Of a stretch of 64,000 nucleotides of DNA, positions 1 through 11,257 are shown piece by piece. Both the position numbers and the translations under genes were made by a program. The notes beneath the pieces are model-generated. The model saw only the letters and a list, made by a program, of their open reading frames with translations. It was not told the origin of the DNA and searched no databases. Source of the DNA: Paramecium sonneborni (taxonomy: Eukaryota > Ciliophora > Oligohymenophorea > Peniculida > Parameciidae); the NCBI GenBank assembly GCA_905182985.1, contig CAJJDN010000133.1, forward strand, positions 187,731-251,730, read 5' to 3'. The stretch's first letter is position 1. Each line of letters opens with the position of its first letter.

Positions 1-3
1 TGT

Positions 4-2211
4 TCATCTTATTATATTTTTTTTGGTTTTTAATCTATATTATTTTTTATAAATACTACTCTTATCATCTTAAATCTTTTTTACAAAGTTTTTTGCATCC
101 CTTAAATTTGGTTTTTTAAGTAAAGGAGATTTATTTTCATTATTTGAAAGTGTAGATAAACGATTAGAAGTAGCCTTAAAATAACTTTATTATTATTTTT
201 TTGGTTATATTTATTTTCCTTCCTTTTTTGGAGTTTTCTTATAACTTTTAGGTATAGAGTCTTCTCTATTTTTAGCATATTAATTACTCTTCAATTCTAC
301 GAAAATCTTAGCTTGCACTACTCCTATCAGATCTTAATGTCTCTGTTGGTTATGTAAATAATGGCATTGCATCTATATTCAATTATTAAAATGAATTTCT
401 TCTTTGTTTTTCTATCTAAATTTTTAATTTTAATATTACTTTAATATCTTATAAACATTATTATATTTAATGTTCTAAATTTTAAAGTTCTTCTAAACTA
501 AATTTTTTAAAATTTGGTTGTCCTTCATAACAAGATAATCTATTAAGGGCATTTTATGATAATTTTTCATATTTTTCATTTTATACTTTTAATTCTTTTA
601 TTTATTATTCCATTTCTTTATGAGAATTGAAATAAGTAAGTATTTGCTCATTAGATTTTTAAAGTCTTTTATGAAGTTCTGTACAATTTTTTTCTAAAAG
701 AACATTCTTTTCTATTTCTTATTATAGTTAAGTATTTAATTCTTAAGTTTTTTCCAAAAGTGATACATCAGTTTCATTAAATTAACTAACTGATGGTTTA
801 GAAACTAATTAAAGTTCTGTTTGTTTTATATTTGTTAATATTTCTGAACAATTCAATGATTATAATTGTTATTTTAAAGAATCAATAATTTTTTATTAAT
901 CTGAAATAATCTTTTCATTTTATTTATTTTTTTAGATTAACTAGTTTAATTTTTATTGATTATTAGAATAGGAAGCATCAAAATTGACATTCTATTCAAC
1001 TTTTGATTCAACTAATTTTGCACTTAAACCAAATCTCAAAGTTGATTGAGTTTGATCATATTAACTCAATCCAGGATTAATACTCAATAAAATTAATGTT
1101 TTAAAATTTCCTATTAGAGAAGATCTAAATTAAATATATTTAATATACTTTAATAATTTAGTTAATGTAGAATTTCTATATGGAATATGTTAAGGAGGAA
1201 CTTTTTAAGTTTTTAAGGCAATAACTCTTGTTAAAAAGAATAAACTTTTATTAATAGCAGAACTTTCTTTATTTCTATCTTTTCTATTTGAATTTCTATT
1301 ATTATCATCAGAAATAGGACTTGATGATATTTTTTCACTTCCTGCCAAATCTATAAAATTAATGCAGGCTTCAGTAGAAAAAGTGAAGTTTTCTTCTTCT
1401 TCAGATTCATTAGAATAAGCACTAATAAGAACTTTGAAGATTGTATGACTTCTACTACTTTGATGATTCAATATAGTTTCAGCATAATGTCTATTTTTTT
1501 CTCCTTTTGAAATACAAGAGATTACATCTTCAATTGAAGTTACATTAAATTCTTTAATATTTTTGATAACAAATTCCTATAATAACAAATAATATATTTA
1601 CTTTACGATAATCAGTTCCAAAAATAAGTGGTTCAGATAATTCATTTTCTTCACGTAACAGATCATATATAAATTCATTATATATTTCATAATAACTACA
1701 TTTGATTTCAAATTGTCTCTTTTCGTCCTAGTTTTATAAAAGTAACTTATACAATATTAATTTATTTAAATAGCTCCATCATTGAATAAATAAGAATTCC
1801 AACATCGTTGTATTAATTATTAGCAAAACTATCTTTGATTAATTATTGAATGTTATTATTGTTGTTTTAATAAAGCATCTCCTAATTTCTCTTGCCTAAC
1901 ATTGTAAATGTTTTCCCTGACCCTGTTTATCCATACATAATCACAGTCCCATTAATACCATCTAAAGATTGCATTATTACTTGTTTAACAGATGTTGAAA
2001 ACAAATAATAATTATCAGCTTACTATCCATAACAATTATTGAATTCGTAAATCAAACTATTGACTACTTTTTTTTAACCAATTAATTCCTTTAAACAAAT
2101 TTTATTTAGTTAAATTTTTGAGTCATTAGCATCCCAAGCTACTATTTCATTGTCATTTATTTCCTTTTAGTTTAATGGTCTTATTCTTAAACATACACTT
2201 ATTTTTTCCAT
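4..2211 (-). CDS. Kinesin-like motor protein, N-terminal motor with coiled-coil tail
   Basis: Microtubule motor ATPase. With TAA/TAG read as Gln and four introns removed (1728-1752, 1577-1601, 1125-1148, 266-287; 22-25 nt, all GT...TAG) the model gives 703 residues. Motor motifs appear in order: MEKISVCLRIRPLN at the start, P-loop GQTGSGKT near residue 92, SYYEIYNEFIYDLL, switch I NHQSSRSH, switch II DLAGSE, then IPYRNSTLTKLL, LLSINP and STLRFGLSAK at the end of the motor (about residue 345). A Gln/Lys/Glu-rich coiled coil follows, then a basic Ser/Pro/Lys-rich tail. The ATG at 2211 lies directly before the first beta strand of the motor. The TGA lies at the edge of the window, but the frame closes there, so the gene looks complete. 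An N-terminal motor argues against kinesin-14; the subfamily cannot be fixed by eye. A plus-strand kinase gene starts 137 bp away, so the promoter region is shared and divergent. Confidence 0.93.
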
Positions 2212-2348
2212 ACTAACAGATTATTTAAAATATATTATATTTCACAAAGTTATAATTTCAACTCCAATAATATAGAAACCACTTTTTATTGTAAATGTTA
2301 TTCATAACAAACATACAAATATTTATTTAATAAATTTTATTGTAGTCT

Positions 2349-3284
2349 ATGCTTTCATAAACTATATCAAGAATTCCTCCATAAATCTATGTAACTCCTA
2401 AATATAATGAACATTTAACAGCTAATAATACTCAAGACGATATCATTAAAACACATAGAAGAATTTATAGTTATCAATCAAAATCTCAATTATCAATTCA
2501 TAATTTTTAATTGTGTTAATAAATTGGATAAGGTCAATTTAGTAAAGTTTTTCTAGTCAAGTATCATTTAATTTTATGTAGAAATTCTGAAAGATTTTAT
2601 GCTTTAAAGTTGTTAGATAAATAATGGATTAAGAAATTTAATCTAAATTTATAAGTCTAAAGAGAAGTTGATATTCAATCTAAACTTAAACATAGAAATA
2701 TTGTTGAACTCATTAACAATTTCTAAGATAATGATAAAATATATCTAATAACTGAGTACTGTGAAAAAGGTAGCTTGTACTAAAAATAATTCACAAAATC
2801 TAAAATTAAAGAGATTATTAAATAGATTCTTACTGCTATTTAATATATCCATTAAATGGGTTTTATTCATAGAGATATCAAGCCTGAAAATATTTATTTA
2901 ACCTAAGATGATATTGTTAAAATTGGAGATTTTGGTTGCTCTAATTAAAAAAGGAGAAGAAGAAAAACTTTTTGTGGAACTCCTGATTATATGTCTCCAG
3001 AAATAATTTTATGTTCAAATAATTCACATTATTGTGCAGGATATGATGAAAAGGTTGATATTTGGGCAATAGGTATATTACTTTTTGAATTATATAATAA
3101 TACGGTGCCATTTCGAGATAATAATCGAAATAAATAATAAGATAGAATATGTAGGGAATAAATTGTATTCAAAAAGGATGATGATCCCTAGTTTATTGAT
3201 TTCATACAGAAATGTCTTTAGAAAGATCCAAATTTAAGAGCTAATTTATATTAATTACTTTAGCATCCTTTTTTACAATTTTGA
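2349..3284 (+). CDS. Serine/threonine protein kinase, Aurora/AGC-like
   Basis: Protein kinase of 304 residues with one 21-nt intron (2561-2581). Splicing it joins the glycine loop IGQGQFSKVFLV to NSERFYALKLL, which carries the ATP-binding Lys. Other hallmarks: catalytic loop HRDIKPEN, metal-binding DFG (in KIGDFGCSN), activation segment RRRKTFCGTPDYMSPE, and DIWAIGILLFEL of subdomain IX. It ends in LLQHPFLQF just after the kinase fold, so there is no regulatory C-terminal domain. The basic run before the activation-loop Thr and the CGTPDY pattern suggest an Aurora or related AGC/PLK-type enzyme. The N-terminal leader of about 55 residues is not recognised. It lies between a kinesin and a coiled-coil protein, which would suit a cytoskeletal role, but that is only context. 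Confidence 0.88.
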
Positions 3285-3315
3285 TTTTTATTGATAATAT
3301 TTTATTTAATACATA

Positions 3316-5101
3316 ATGGAGACAAGCACATTTAGATAAAAGGAGTCCAACTCTAAATAAGCTAATTTAGAAAACATTGAAAATCAATATAACAAAGTAA
3401 TTATTAACTCTATGTTTAGAATCTGATCATGCTTACAACTTAAGTTGAACGACTTACATAAGCTTTGAAGAAGAAAACCAACGATGTTGAATTACTCTAA
3501 AATTAAATAGACAAATAGAAATAAACTCAATTTCCATAAGAAATGGAAGAATTGATAACTGTAGAAAAAATATTTAAATTTTAGACAGTTGAAGAATAAA
3601 CTAAAGAAATTGAAAAATGGGCAGATAAATTTTAAACTTTGTAATAATAGAATTAGTAATTGCAATAAAAGAATTAGGAATTAGAACAACTTGTTTAACT
3701 ACTTAAAAGTTAATCTCAGCAAGAAATTAAATTAAATGAAAGTTTATTTTATTTAATTTTTATTAGGTCTTTCATCTAAGCGATTTTATTAATCAGAAAT
3801 AAGTAGAAAAGAAAACAAATATGAAACAAATGAAACAAACATTATTTCTTAATCTAAATTATTGTCTAAATAAGATGAGATCAGTTAATTGAGGTTATAG
3901 GTGGAATAATTAAAATAAGAACTTTTAGAAGAAAAGTAAATTCATAGAGAATTACTTGAAGCAGAAGAATCACGTGTAAGAGATTAAGAAAGAAAGAATT
4001 TAAACTAATATAAATTGGAAACTAAGGAATAATTGATTTTATATAAGAATTAAATTTAGGCACTTTAAGATATGTTAGATAACAAATCATAAGTGTTAAA
4101 GTAAGATAATTTTGAAGAAAAAAATCGAGAACTCAATTTATAAATTTTAGAAAAGAATAAGAAAATAGAATTATTGGGAAGCATTATTTCATAAAAAGAT
4201 TGTTAAATTAATTAATTATAATAACAATTAGAGAAATATTAAAAAGAATAAGTCTAATTAATAAAATAATAATAATCATAAAAATAACTTACACTTCCTT
4301 CATCATCTTCTACATATAGAATTAGCTCAACTTAACATTCTTCTTTTGATAATAATTCTACTTCTTTGATAAATTTTAATAAGACTAATTCCATTTAAGA
4401 TTAGATCAATCAAACTATGGCTCAAATAAATAGATCAATTCAATAAGTTGACCAAATGAAATAAACTAACAGTGCTAATCAAAAAATATTTTAGGAGTAT
4501 AATAACAATACTGTTCAGAGTTCTTTGAGAAATTCACAAATACCATAAATTTAATCACATTTAACCGTTCAAGATAAGATTAAAGCTCTAACTTCATTAA
4601 CTCAATAGTAAACTACTTAAAATTATAAATATATATGAATTTAATATTATTAGATTAAATATTTTAATGAAAACCCAATATTTAAGAAATTCATTTGAAA
4701 ATAATCAGTAATAGCCTTTCTATTAATATTCTAAAACTTCAAATGTAAATTCAACTTCAAAATAATCGCTTGTTATCAATGAAATTTATTAGAATCAATT
4801 AATTTCATTATCAATCTAACAAAAACAAAAAAATGAGCAAAGAAAGGCTTCATATTAAGATGAAGAAGAAAAAAAACAATAAATGGCTTAAGCAATTTAA
4901 TAGTAAATATAAAATAATTAAAATAATGATGATTCTGTTTAAAAACCTTTTGTAGATTAATATTCATAAATCCTTGATGATTCTGTTTAAAGAGAATAAG
5001 ACATCAAATTAAATACTTTGATGACCAAATTTTTTGACGTTGAAGTGCCAAATTTGAATAATATGAGTATAGCATTTTTACTTGAAGAATTAAATAAATG
5101 A
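3316..5101 (+). CDS. Coiled-coil protein, Gln-rich, unknown function
   Basis: About 563 residues, dominated by heptad-like Gln/Glu/Lys/Leu sequence typical of ciliate structural or cytoskeletal coiled coils. No catalytic or known domain is visible. Introns: 3397-3419 (23 nt) and 3742-3766 (25 nt) are standard. Keeping the frame open to the C-terminal LLEELNK and the TGA at 5099-5101 needs a 46-nt intron at 4608-4653, unusually long for this window. Without it translation stops at TGA 4636-4638. In that case the rest could be a second gene from the ATG at about 4667. I prefer one gene because the proposed intron has GTAA...TATTAG ends and the composition is alike on both sides. The start is the first in-frame ATG, 31 bp after the stop of the preceding kinase. 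Confidence 0.65.
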
Positions 5102-5504
5102 ATCATATGAATTATATTTATCAAATGTATAATATTGTTGTTTATTATTAATATATCAATTAAATCTAATTAAAATTTAAATAGAGAAGCTTGATGAAGC
5201 TATATAATGTGTTGAATATAATATTCTCAATTATCTTTCTTTAAAATTGTTACTTAAAAGTAAAAAATCATTTTCAATTGGCCACTCCCTAAAGTTCAGC
5301 AGATTCTGTTTTTAATAATAACTGAACTCATCTAATAAAAATACATTTATTTTTTACTTTGTATAAGTCAACAGTGGATTGATTTTGAATTATTGTTGCA
5401 TAGGAAATTTCTTTTAACTTTTTCTCTAAAATATTCTAGTTTCGTAAACATTTGACGTATATATATATGTTGAGGGAGAGTTAAATATTCAATAATTTAA
5501 TTAC
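5102..5504. other. Intergenic, no gene seen
   Basis: About 400 bp of A+T-rich DNA between two plus-strand genes. No open frame of coding character was seen on either strand with the ciliate code. It includes a short (AT)n tract near 5458-5470. Confidence 0.5.
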
Positions 5505-5873
5505 ATGAATAGCATAAGCTCATGTTTATTACTTTTGAACATTGAAAGTACTTAGGAAAGTGTATGTATTAAAGATGAGCTTAATGATTCTATAGATTTG
5601 CGTATAGACACAAAGATTAATGAAATGGAAAGACAAATTGTAAAGTATTTGCAAAGCATGGGAATATAAACAAAAACAGATCCTAAATAGAAAGAATTGT
5701 AATATTGGAATTTAAGAAGAATTGAAAGCAACAAGAAATTAGAGGAACATTGGAACTGCCAAAAGCTATCCTTAAATTCTTCTGTTAATAGATTGTTATT
5801 AAGAAGAAAATCTCCAGTTATCAAGTGTTTTAATAACAGTGGAACCCATTTATAAGCCTTCCTTACTTCCTGA
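5505..5873 (+). CDS. Small hypothetical protein, 122 aa
   Basis: A single uninterrupted ciliate-code ORF from ATG at 5505 to TGA at 5871-5873. The protein starts MNSISSCLLLLNIES, has a charged helical middle (INEMERQIVKYLQSMG) and a basic C-terminal half with RRKSPVIK. No signal peptide, membrane segment or recognised domain. Codon use (Gln as TAA/TAG at several sites, mixed sense codons) resembles real genes nearby. Because TGA is the only stop, a 120-codon ORF in A+T-rich DNA is weak evidence by itself. Confidence 0.45.
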
Positions 5874-6241
5874 TTTAAGGAATAAAATAAGATGAGTTAA
5901 TTTAATATTGTTATCTATTATGTTCTATTGATAACTTATTTTAATTTTTTATATCTTAAATATCTAAATATATATGTATTTAATTAATTTAATTGAAAAA
6001 GATAGTAAATAAATTGTTTTAATAATTTGTATTACTACAAAATTTTGATATAAAATGTATTAAAATGCAATAAATTTTGGGGTTATTTTATAGTTGAATG
6101 TGAAGAAATAAGAATTTAAAATCAATGGGAAAATTGATATTAGATTAAGATCTCTGATAAGTATTATAGTAAAAGAAATAAAGTAGACTTAGGTGATAAA
6201 AATGATTGGATATAAATATGATATATAGAATTAAATACAAT
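5874..6241. other. Intergenic, convergent 3' flanks, no gene seen
   Basis: A stretch of 368 bp between the stop codons of a plus-strand small ORF and a minus-strand kinase. Short open frames here lack coding character. It presumably holds both 3' UTRs. Confidence 0.5.
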
Positions 6242-7545
6242 TCAACGATTAATACAACCCAGGGATATAAGCATCCTTTTAAAGAGATTTTGCTATGGTT
6301 ATTCAGACACTTGTTAAGGTTGATGGAATACAAAATGTTGGGATCTATATTTCATGTCTTCCCATTCTTTATTAGTAGTTTTACGTTCTGACATTACAGT
6401 TTATGAAGATTATAAAGGAGATTGACTTGATTCATCAATTAATAATGAGACACTTCGATAGGTTAAATTTTCATTGAGAGGTGGTTGTTATTTCATTTTG
6501 GATTACATCCATCGATGATTTAGAATTGTTTATATAGAAGGTCTATTGAAAGGATTCTACTGAAGAATCATGGCAATAAGAGATTTACAATCTTCTGAAA
6601 CATACTCATCATATTTAAGTGGACATCCAGAGAGAATAGCATTACATTTCTCTTAATCATTCCTTCCAGTAAAAGGAGGTTTGCCTTGTACCATTTCATA
6701 AAGTAAAACACCTAGACACCAAATATCGAGTTTGTAATTGGTGCTTTAGGATTTAATCATTTCAGGTGCCATATATTCGATTGTACCACAAAAAGCTTTT
6801 TTGAGATTTCCCATTTCAGTGGACCAACCAAAGTCGCAGATCTTTATATTTCCTTTGTTATCAAGTAAGAGATTTTCAGGCTAGAGAAATAGAACTATAA
6901 ATAACCTTGATGTCTCTGTGGATAATCTTTTATTTATGAAGATAATCAATTCCAAGACATGTTTAATAAAGATAATTAGAAGCCTCATCTTCAGATAGAT
7001 GACGTTGTTTCTTGATTTATTTAAACAAAGAACCACCTTCTGCATACTCAAGCACCAAGTATACATTGGTCTAAGAGTATAAGTTCATTTTATACCTTAT
7101 CTTCAAAGTAACTATCTAATTTAATTATGTTTGGATGGTTTAATTTACGTTAAATTTTGATTTCTCTCTTTAGATTGTCAACTCTGCAATATTTAAATAA
7201 TTCTGCCTTTTTCATCTAAATGCTATTACAAAAAAAATCAATACAGCTTTCATTGCTAACAATTTTCCCGTTGAAATCTCTTTAACTAAAGTAACCCATC
7301 CAAATGAACCTTATCCTAATGTCTATTACATTGCTTAAAAATCACTATCATCTAATAAATATATGTACTTTAAGCATTTCTTACGAATTGTGCTAGACGA
7401 CGCTTTACTGCTAGATGCTGGTCTATTTGAACTAATTTTTATTATGATAACTTTACCAATTTGTATCGTGTTTGTTAGCTGATATATTCAGTTTTATACT
7501 CTTACAATCACAAGTAGTCTCTGAATAAGTTTTATTAGAGTTCAT
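6242..7545 (-). CDS. Aurora-type serine/threonine kinase
   Basis: Protein kinase of 399 residues after removing introns 7432-7456, 7216-7244, 7071-7095 and 6881-6905 (25-29 nt). Motifs: glycine loop [22 protein letters not shown] with the ATP-binding Lys, [31 protein letters not shown], catalytic HRDIKPEN (the fourth intron splits HRDIK from PEN), [10 protein letters not shown], then [13 protein letters not shown] and [18 protein letters not shown] plus CGTxEYxxPEM is characteristic of the Aurora family, which acts at spindle poles, centromeres or basal bodies. The N-terminal leader of about 70 residues is Ser/Lys rich, and a Gln-rich tail of about 70 residues follows NHRWM. The usual Aurora activation-loop RRT is replaced by LKKA, so the usual autophosphorylated Thr looks absent. 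The ATG at 7545 opens the longest consistent frame. Confidence 0.9.
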
Positions 7546-8937
7546 TAATATAAATAAAATATTATCAAAATTGAATTTTAGTCTAAAAACCAAAATAACA
7601 CAATATGAACTAGGCTACTATCAATTATACAAACAAGAATTCCCACAATTCTTCATCCAAAAAGTCATAAACACTATTAGCCATAAACATTTCTTTTAGA
7701 TGACAACATACTTATGTTGATTCTAATATAATTCTATGTCCTTAGATAATCTACCATTTTACTGAGTTATAATATTTTATTGGAATAATACTTGCATTAA
7801 ATTGACTTTTAATAACATCCAATCTGATTGTATATAAATATAACTCATTTTTAACATTCTACTAATTAAGCAAATTAATTCTAAAATATATAATCAACAT
7901 TACATAAAATGTAGTAAACTTATTTCTATGTGTATAATCCAGACTTGAATTGATAGGAAGCCTTACTTAATGTTTCAAAAATTGATATGTATGTTAAATT
8001 ACTTATAATTTTTAATATTATTACCTATAATACAAATAACCTTGTAGTATTTAACATATAAAATATTTATAAATTTATTCTATGTAGAGTTTGAGTCCAA
8101 TATAAAACTGTTTTACTTTAACTTAAAATGTTTATATTATAGAAATCTACTCATTTTAATTCTTACTAGTTTATTATTTAATATAATCATACTATACTTC
8201 ATTATTTAAGATTCAATTATGTTAAGTATATATTTAACATAAAAATCAAACTCATTATTTTATATGCATCATATATTAAATGAGATAGATGAGAAGATTC
8301 TTTTATAAATATTAATAAAAGGCAAATTTCTGCAATGCATATAACTGGAAATAGTTAATTCTCAAATTTGTTGTAAATTATTCCAATTAGACTGAAAATT
8401 ATAGTTATCAAGTATTCTACGTTAATTGAAATCTTATCATTTGAAGCACTTAATTCATGAATCCAATAATTAAAGATTTTATAATGAAAACAACTAATGC
8501 AAAGATTTCTTAATCCATCTAAATAAATTATTTGGAAAAAAAAATGATTTACAAAATCGAACAATAAAATTAACAACGTTGCACATATTTATTCAAAGCT
8601 ACTAATTAACCTGTTGTATAACATATAAAATATATTAAAAGAAATAATGGATTATTGTAAACAAAGATAGCTATACAGCTATCAAATATATGTATTATAT
8701 TTCTAAAACCTATTTGATTTTCAATCATTTACACTGATTTTAAATAATAGCTTACGTTAAAGAAATCAGTTTATCTAACCCCATTATTCTAATCCTACTA
8801 ATTTGTTATATGAATTGAAGCTGTTAATTTATCCTCCAATTCAATTGTTATTTAATTTTCATATAATTCTTTTAATATATAAAATTTAGATTATAATAAA
8901 AATATTGTTATTTTAAATTTATATGAATCAAAAATTT
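7546..8937. other. Long region without a supported gene
   Basis: About 1.4 kb, long for this gene-dense window. A short plus-strand frame from about 7606 begins MNQATINYTNKNSHNSSSKK and looks protein-like, but it meets TGA after about 30 codons and I could not extend it with a plausible intron. A minus-strand standard-code ORF at 8355-8576 has random hydrophobic composition. The region could hold a decayed gene, a non-coding RNA or only flanking DNA. Confidence 0.4.
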
Positions 8938-9699
8938 TCATATAAGTTGGTTATTATCAGATTTTGATGAAAATAATCTATCAATAATCTTTTTTTAAGG
9001 TGTTCTTTCTAAGAAAGGTTTAAATCCTCTTGATTAGGGTGATTAAATTAAAGGTAATTAAGGATTTTATTAATCATTCTATTTAATATTATTAATTTTG
9101 AAACCCAATTTTTATTAATTTTATTATTCAAGAGAATCTCTAAGATATTAAGCAGTTCTAGATTATCTTGAAATATCTTCTTCAGATATACTAATAAATT
9201 CATTAATAGGATTAATGGTTTATTTTGAAGAATTAGTTCTTAAAGCAGTTTCTTATTATGATGATTAAGGTATCGATCTATATCCTATAAATTAATTTGT
9301 GTTAATTTTTTAATTCTAAGGATTAATCCTTGGAAGAAAGGCTTCTGAATTAGTTTAATCCATCTATTCTGAATTGAATTTGGATTATCTACTATCTAAT
9401 AGAGATTTTTAATAGGAAGGATATTCTGATTTTACATATTCTTCAGTTTGTTTGGTGGTAAAATGTTTATGATTTGGCTATAAATCTGCCATACTAATGT
9501 TGAATTCATTAACAGTAGTTTATCGAATCTAAAATTATTTGTCTTTTCCACTTTTTTAAATGTTGGGAGCAGCAGAATTATTTTAAGTAACAACTACATG
9601 CTCTATTGAAGATTTTGGTTATGGTGGAGAAAAAGGTTTTACTGATGGAACATTTTATAATTTGGGTGGAGAGCTATTTAGGCAGCACTTCATACCCAT
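8938..9699 (-). CDS. Predicted N-myristoylated/palmitoylated low-complexity protein
   Basis: An uninterrupted ciliate-code ORF of 253 residues (ATG at 9699, TGA at 8938-8940). It begins MGMKCCLNSSPPK: Gly2 followed by two Cys is a classic dual-acylation signal (N-myristoyl plus S-palmitoyl), predicting attachment to the inner face of a membrane. The remainder is Ser/Gln/Asn/Pro-rich and probably disordered. Several basic-Ser-Pro stretches (PSVKPFSPPQ, IQSPQSRGF) could be phosphosites. No folded domain is recognised. The opposite strand is also open over part of this interval, but its translation has no start and less natural composition. A later in-frame ATG (9492) would remove the acylation signal. 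Confidence 0.7.
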
Positions 9700-10183
9700 A
9701 TTTGTGCAGAACAGGGGTTATGTATTGATTTTATACAAATTATTATACTGATTTTGCATTTCCCAATTATTTATAGGTTTAAGAATTTCTTTTTTCATAA
9801 ACTTATTAACTTAACACATTCTTTTTTTCATCAAAGTTTAGTTTTAAAGCTTATTCTTTTGGGCTTTTGATCCCAATTCTTTATAATTACTTTTATTAAA
9901 ATTTTATAGTTTAGACCAATGAACTCTTTCTTGGGTTAAAGAATTGAGCTGTTTATTTCATCTCTTAATGTTAAAGATTATCATCAAATGAAGATTAATC
10001 TTAATGATTAATCATTTTCTTTTAAAATTATTATTATTAAAACAATAACTATTATCAACATTCAAAACTTGAATACTTCAGACAATTTGAATTTTATTCA
10101 ATATTTTTTTATTTTTTTTTTCTTCAAATTAGTTTAATTTTTATCTATTAAAAATCATAGGATTGAGTACTTAAAAACTATAA
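9700..10183. other. Intergenic, no gene seen
   Basis: About 480 bp of T-rich and A-rich DNA upstream of the acylated protein gene, ending where the first duplicated contig end begins. No coding frame was recognised. Confidence 0.45.
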
Positions 10184-11256
10184 TTTAAAATTTATATATA
10201 TAAACCCACACAAACAATTTATAATCATGATCCAACTTTAAATACAATTTATTAAAATTGTAATAACATTTAACTCAAGATTTGTTAAATTTATGGCAAA
10301 CTCATATCTTTATTTGTTACTTTTATCTATAATTCTGATATTTAAGCAACCAATCCTTTAGTAAATAAATCCATTCCTACCATTGGTTTGATTTAAGCTT
10401 ATTAATTCTAAGTTAACATTTATAAATCATCTCTTAATTTCATAATATGCTCTTCTATCTTTGATAATCTATCATCATTTGAATATAATTAATTCTATTA
10501 TTATTATTATTATTATTATAATTCTGCTTATTTCATACCTTTCTTCACATCTTCATATTGTTTTGCCATTTATTCAGTTTATTATATCAATTAATCTAAT
10601 TTATATATAGCATCTTATCCTGGCCTATTATTTTCAGCCAATTAAGCTATATTTTTACTTAAAGTGTAAAATTGTTGTGTAACACTATCAATAAAACTAT
10701 TAAAATTTTATAATTTAGTTTGGTCTATGTATTACATATCATTGAAATATTAAATTACTTTTTCAAAGATCAAAACTACTCCCTAAGACATTTTAGCCAA
10801 TTCAACTTAGTAGAGTTAACCTATTTGATCTTTTAAATAATCATTAGTAGTATTTTAAATTAATTATGTACACTTATATAATAAAATTAATATTTACTTC
10901 AGTTTATGTTATTTATTAATTTGCTAACAATTTTAAATGACTTGCTATTCTTTCATCGATTAATTACTCAAAATAAGCTTAATTAAAATTATCCATAAGA
11001 AAATTCTCACATGTTTATTAATATAACTCTAAATTTTGTGTAACTACATTTTCCATCTAAGTTTCTAATTAAGATAAGTCCTATTTAAATTATAATTCTA
11101 ATTTAAGTAATGCTTATTAATCATTCTATCCTTGTTTATCAATTTCCTTTTTTACTTATGTTTCTATTAAATCTTTAATATCAAAAATGAATGTTATATC
11201 TTCTATTAAATCTTTTTTGACATCATTGCTTATAATTTAAAATTATTATTGTTATT
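10184..11256. repeat. First copy of a 1,073-bp unmerged contig overlap
   Basis: Matches 11258-12330 base for base as far as read; the two copies are separated by a single N at 11257. It ends abruptly inside a coding region, as expected if two contigs overlap but were placed end to end. An assembly artefact is far more likely than a real tandem duplication. Confidence 0.93.
10225..11256 (-). pseudogene. Artefactual 3' fragment of the beta-propeller/coiled-coil gene
   Basis: A duplicate of the last part of the gene annotated at 11299-13841 (same TGA, here at 10225-10227), cut off at the N. It should not be counted as a gene. Confidence 0.9.
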
Positions 11257-11257
11257 N

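Noticed and set aside
4667..5101. Separate small gene beginning at the ATG near 4667
   Set aside because: Possible, but composition continuous with the upstream coiled coil and GT...TAG ends at 4608-4653 favour one gene; kept as an alternative.
7606..7700. Protein-like plus-strand start MNQATINYTNKNS
   Set aside because: Stops at TGA after about 30 codons with no convincing continuation.
8355..8576. Standard-code ORF on the minus strand
   Set aside because: Random hydrophobic composition and no support from motifs; probably chance in A+T-rich DNA.
8938..9720. Long open plus-strand frames opposite the MGxxCC protein
   Set aside because: They lack a start and end in separate fragments with odd composition. 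The minus-strand frame is continuous from ATG to TGA with typical ciliate low-complexity sequence.
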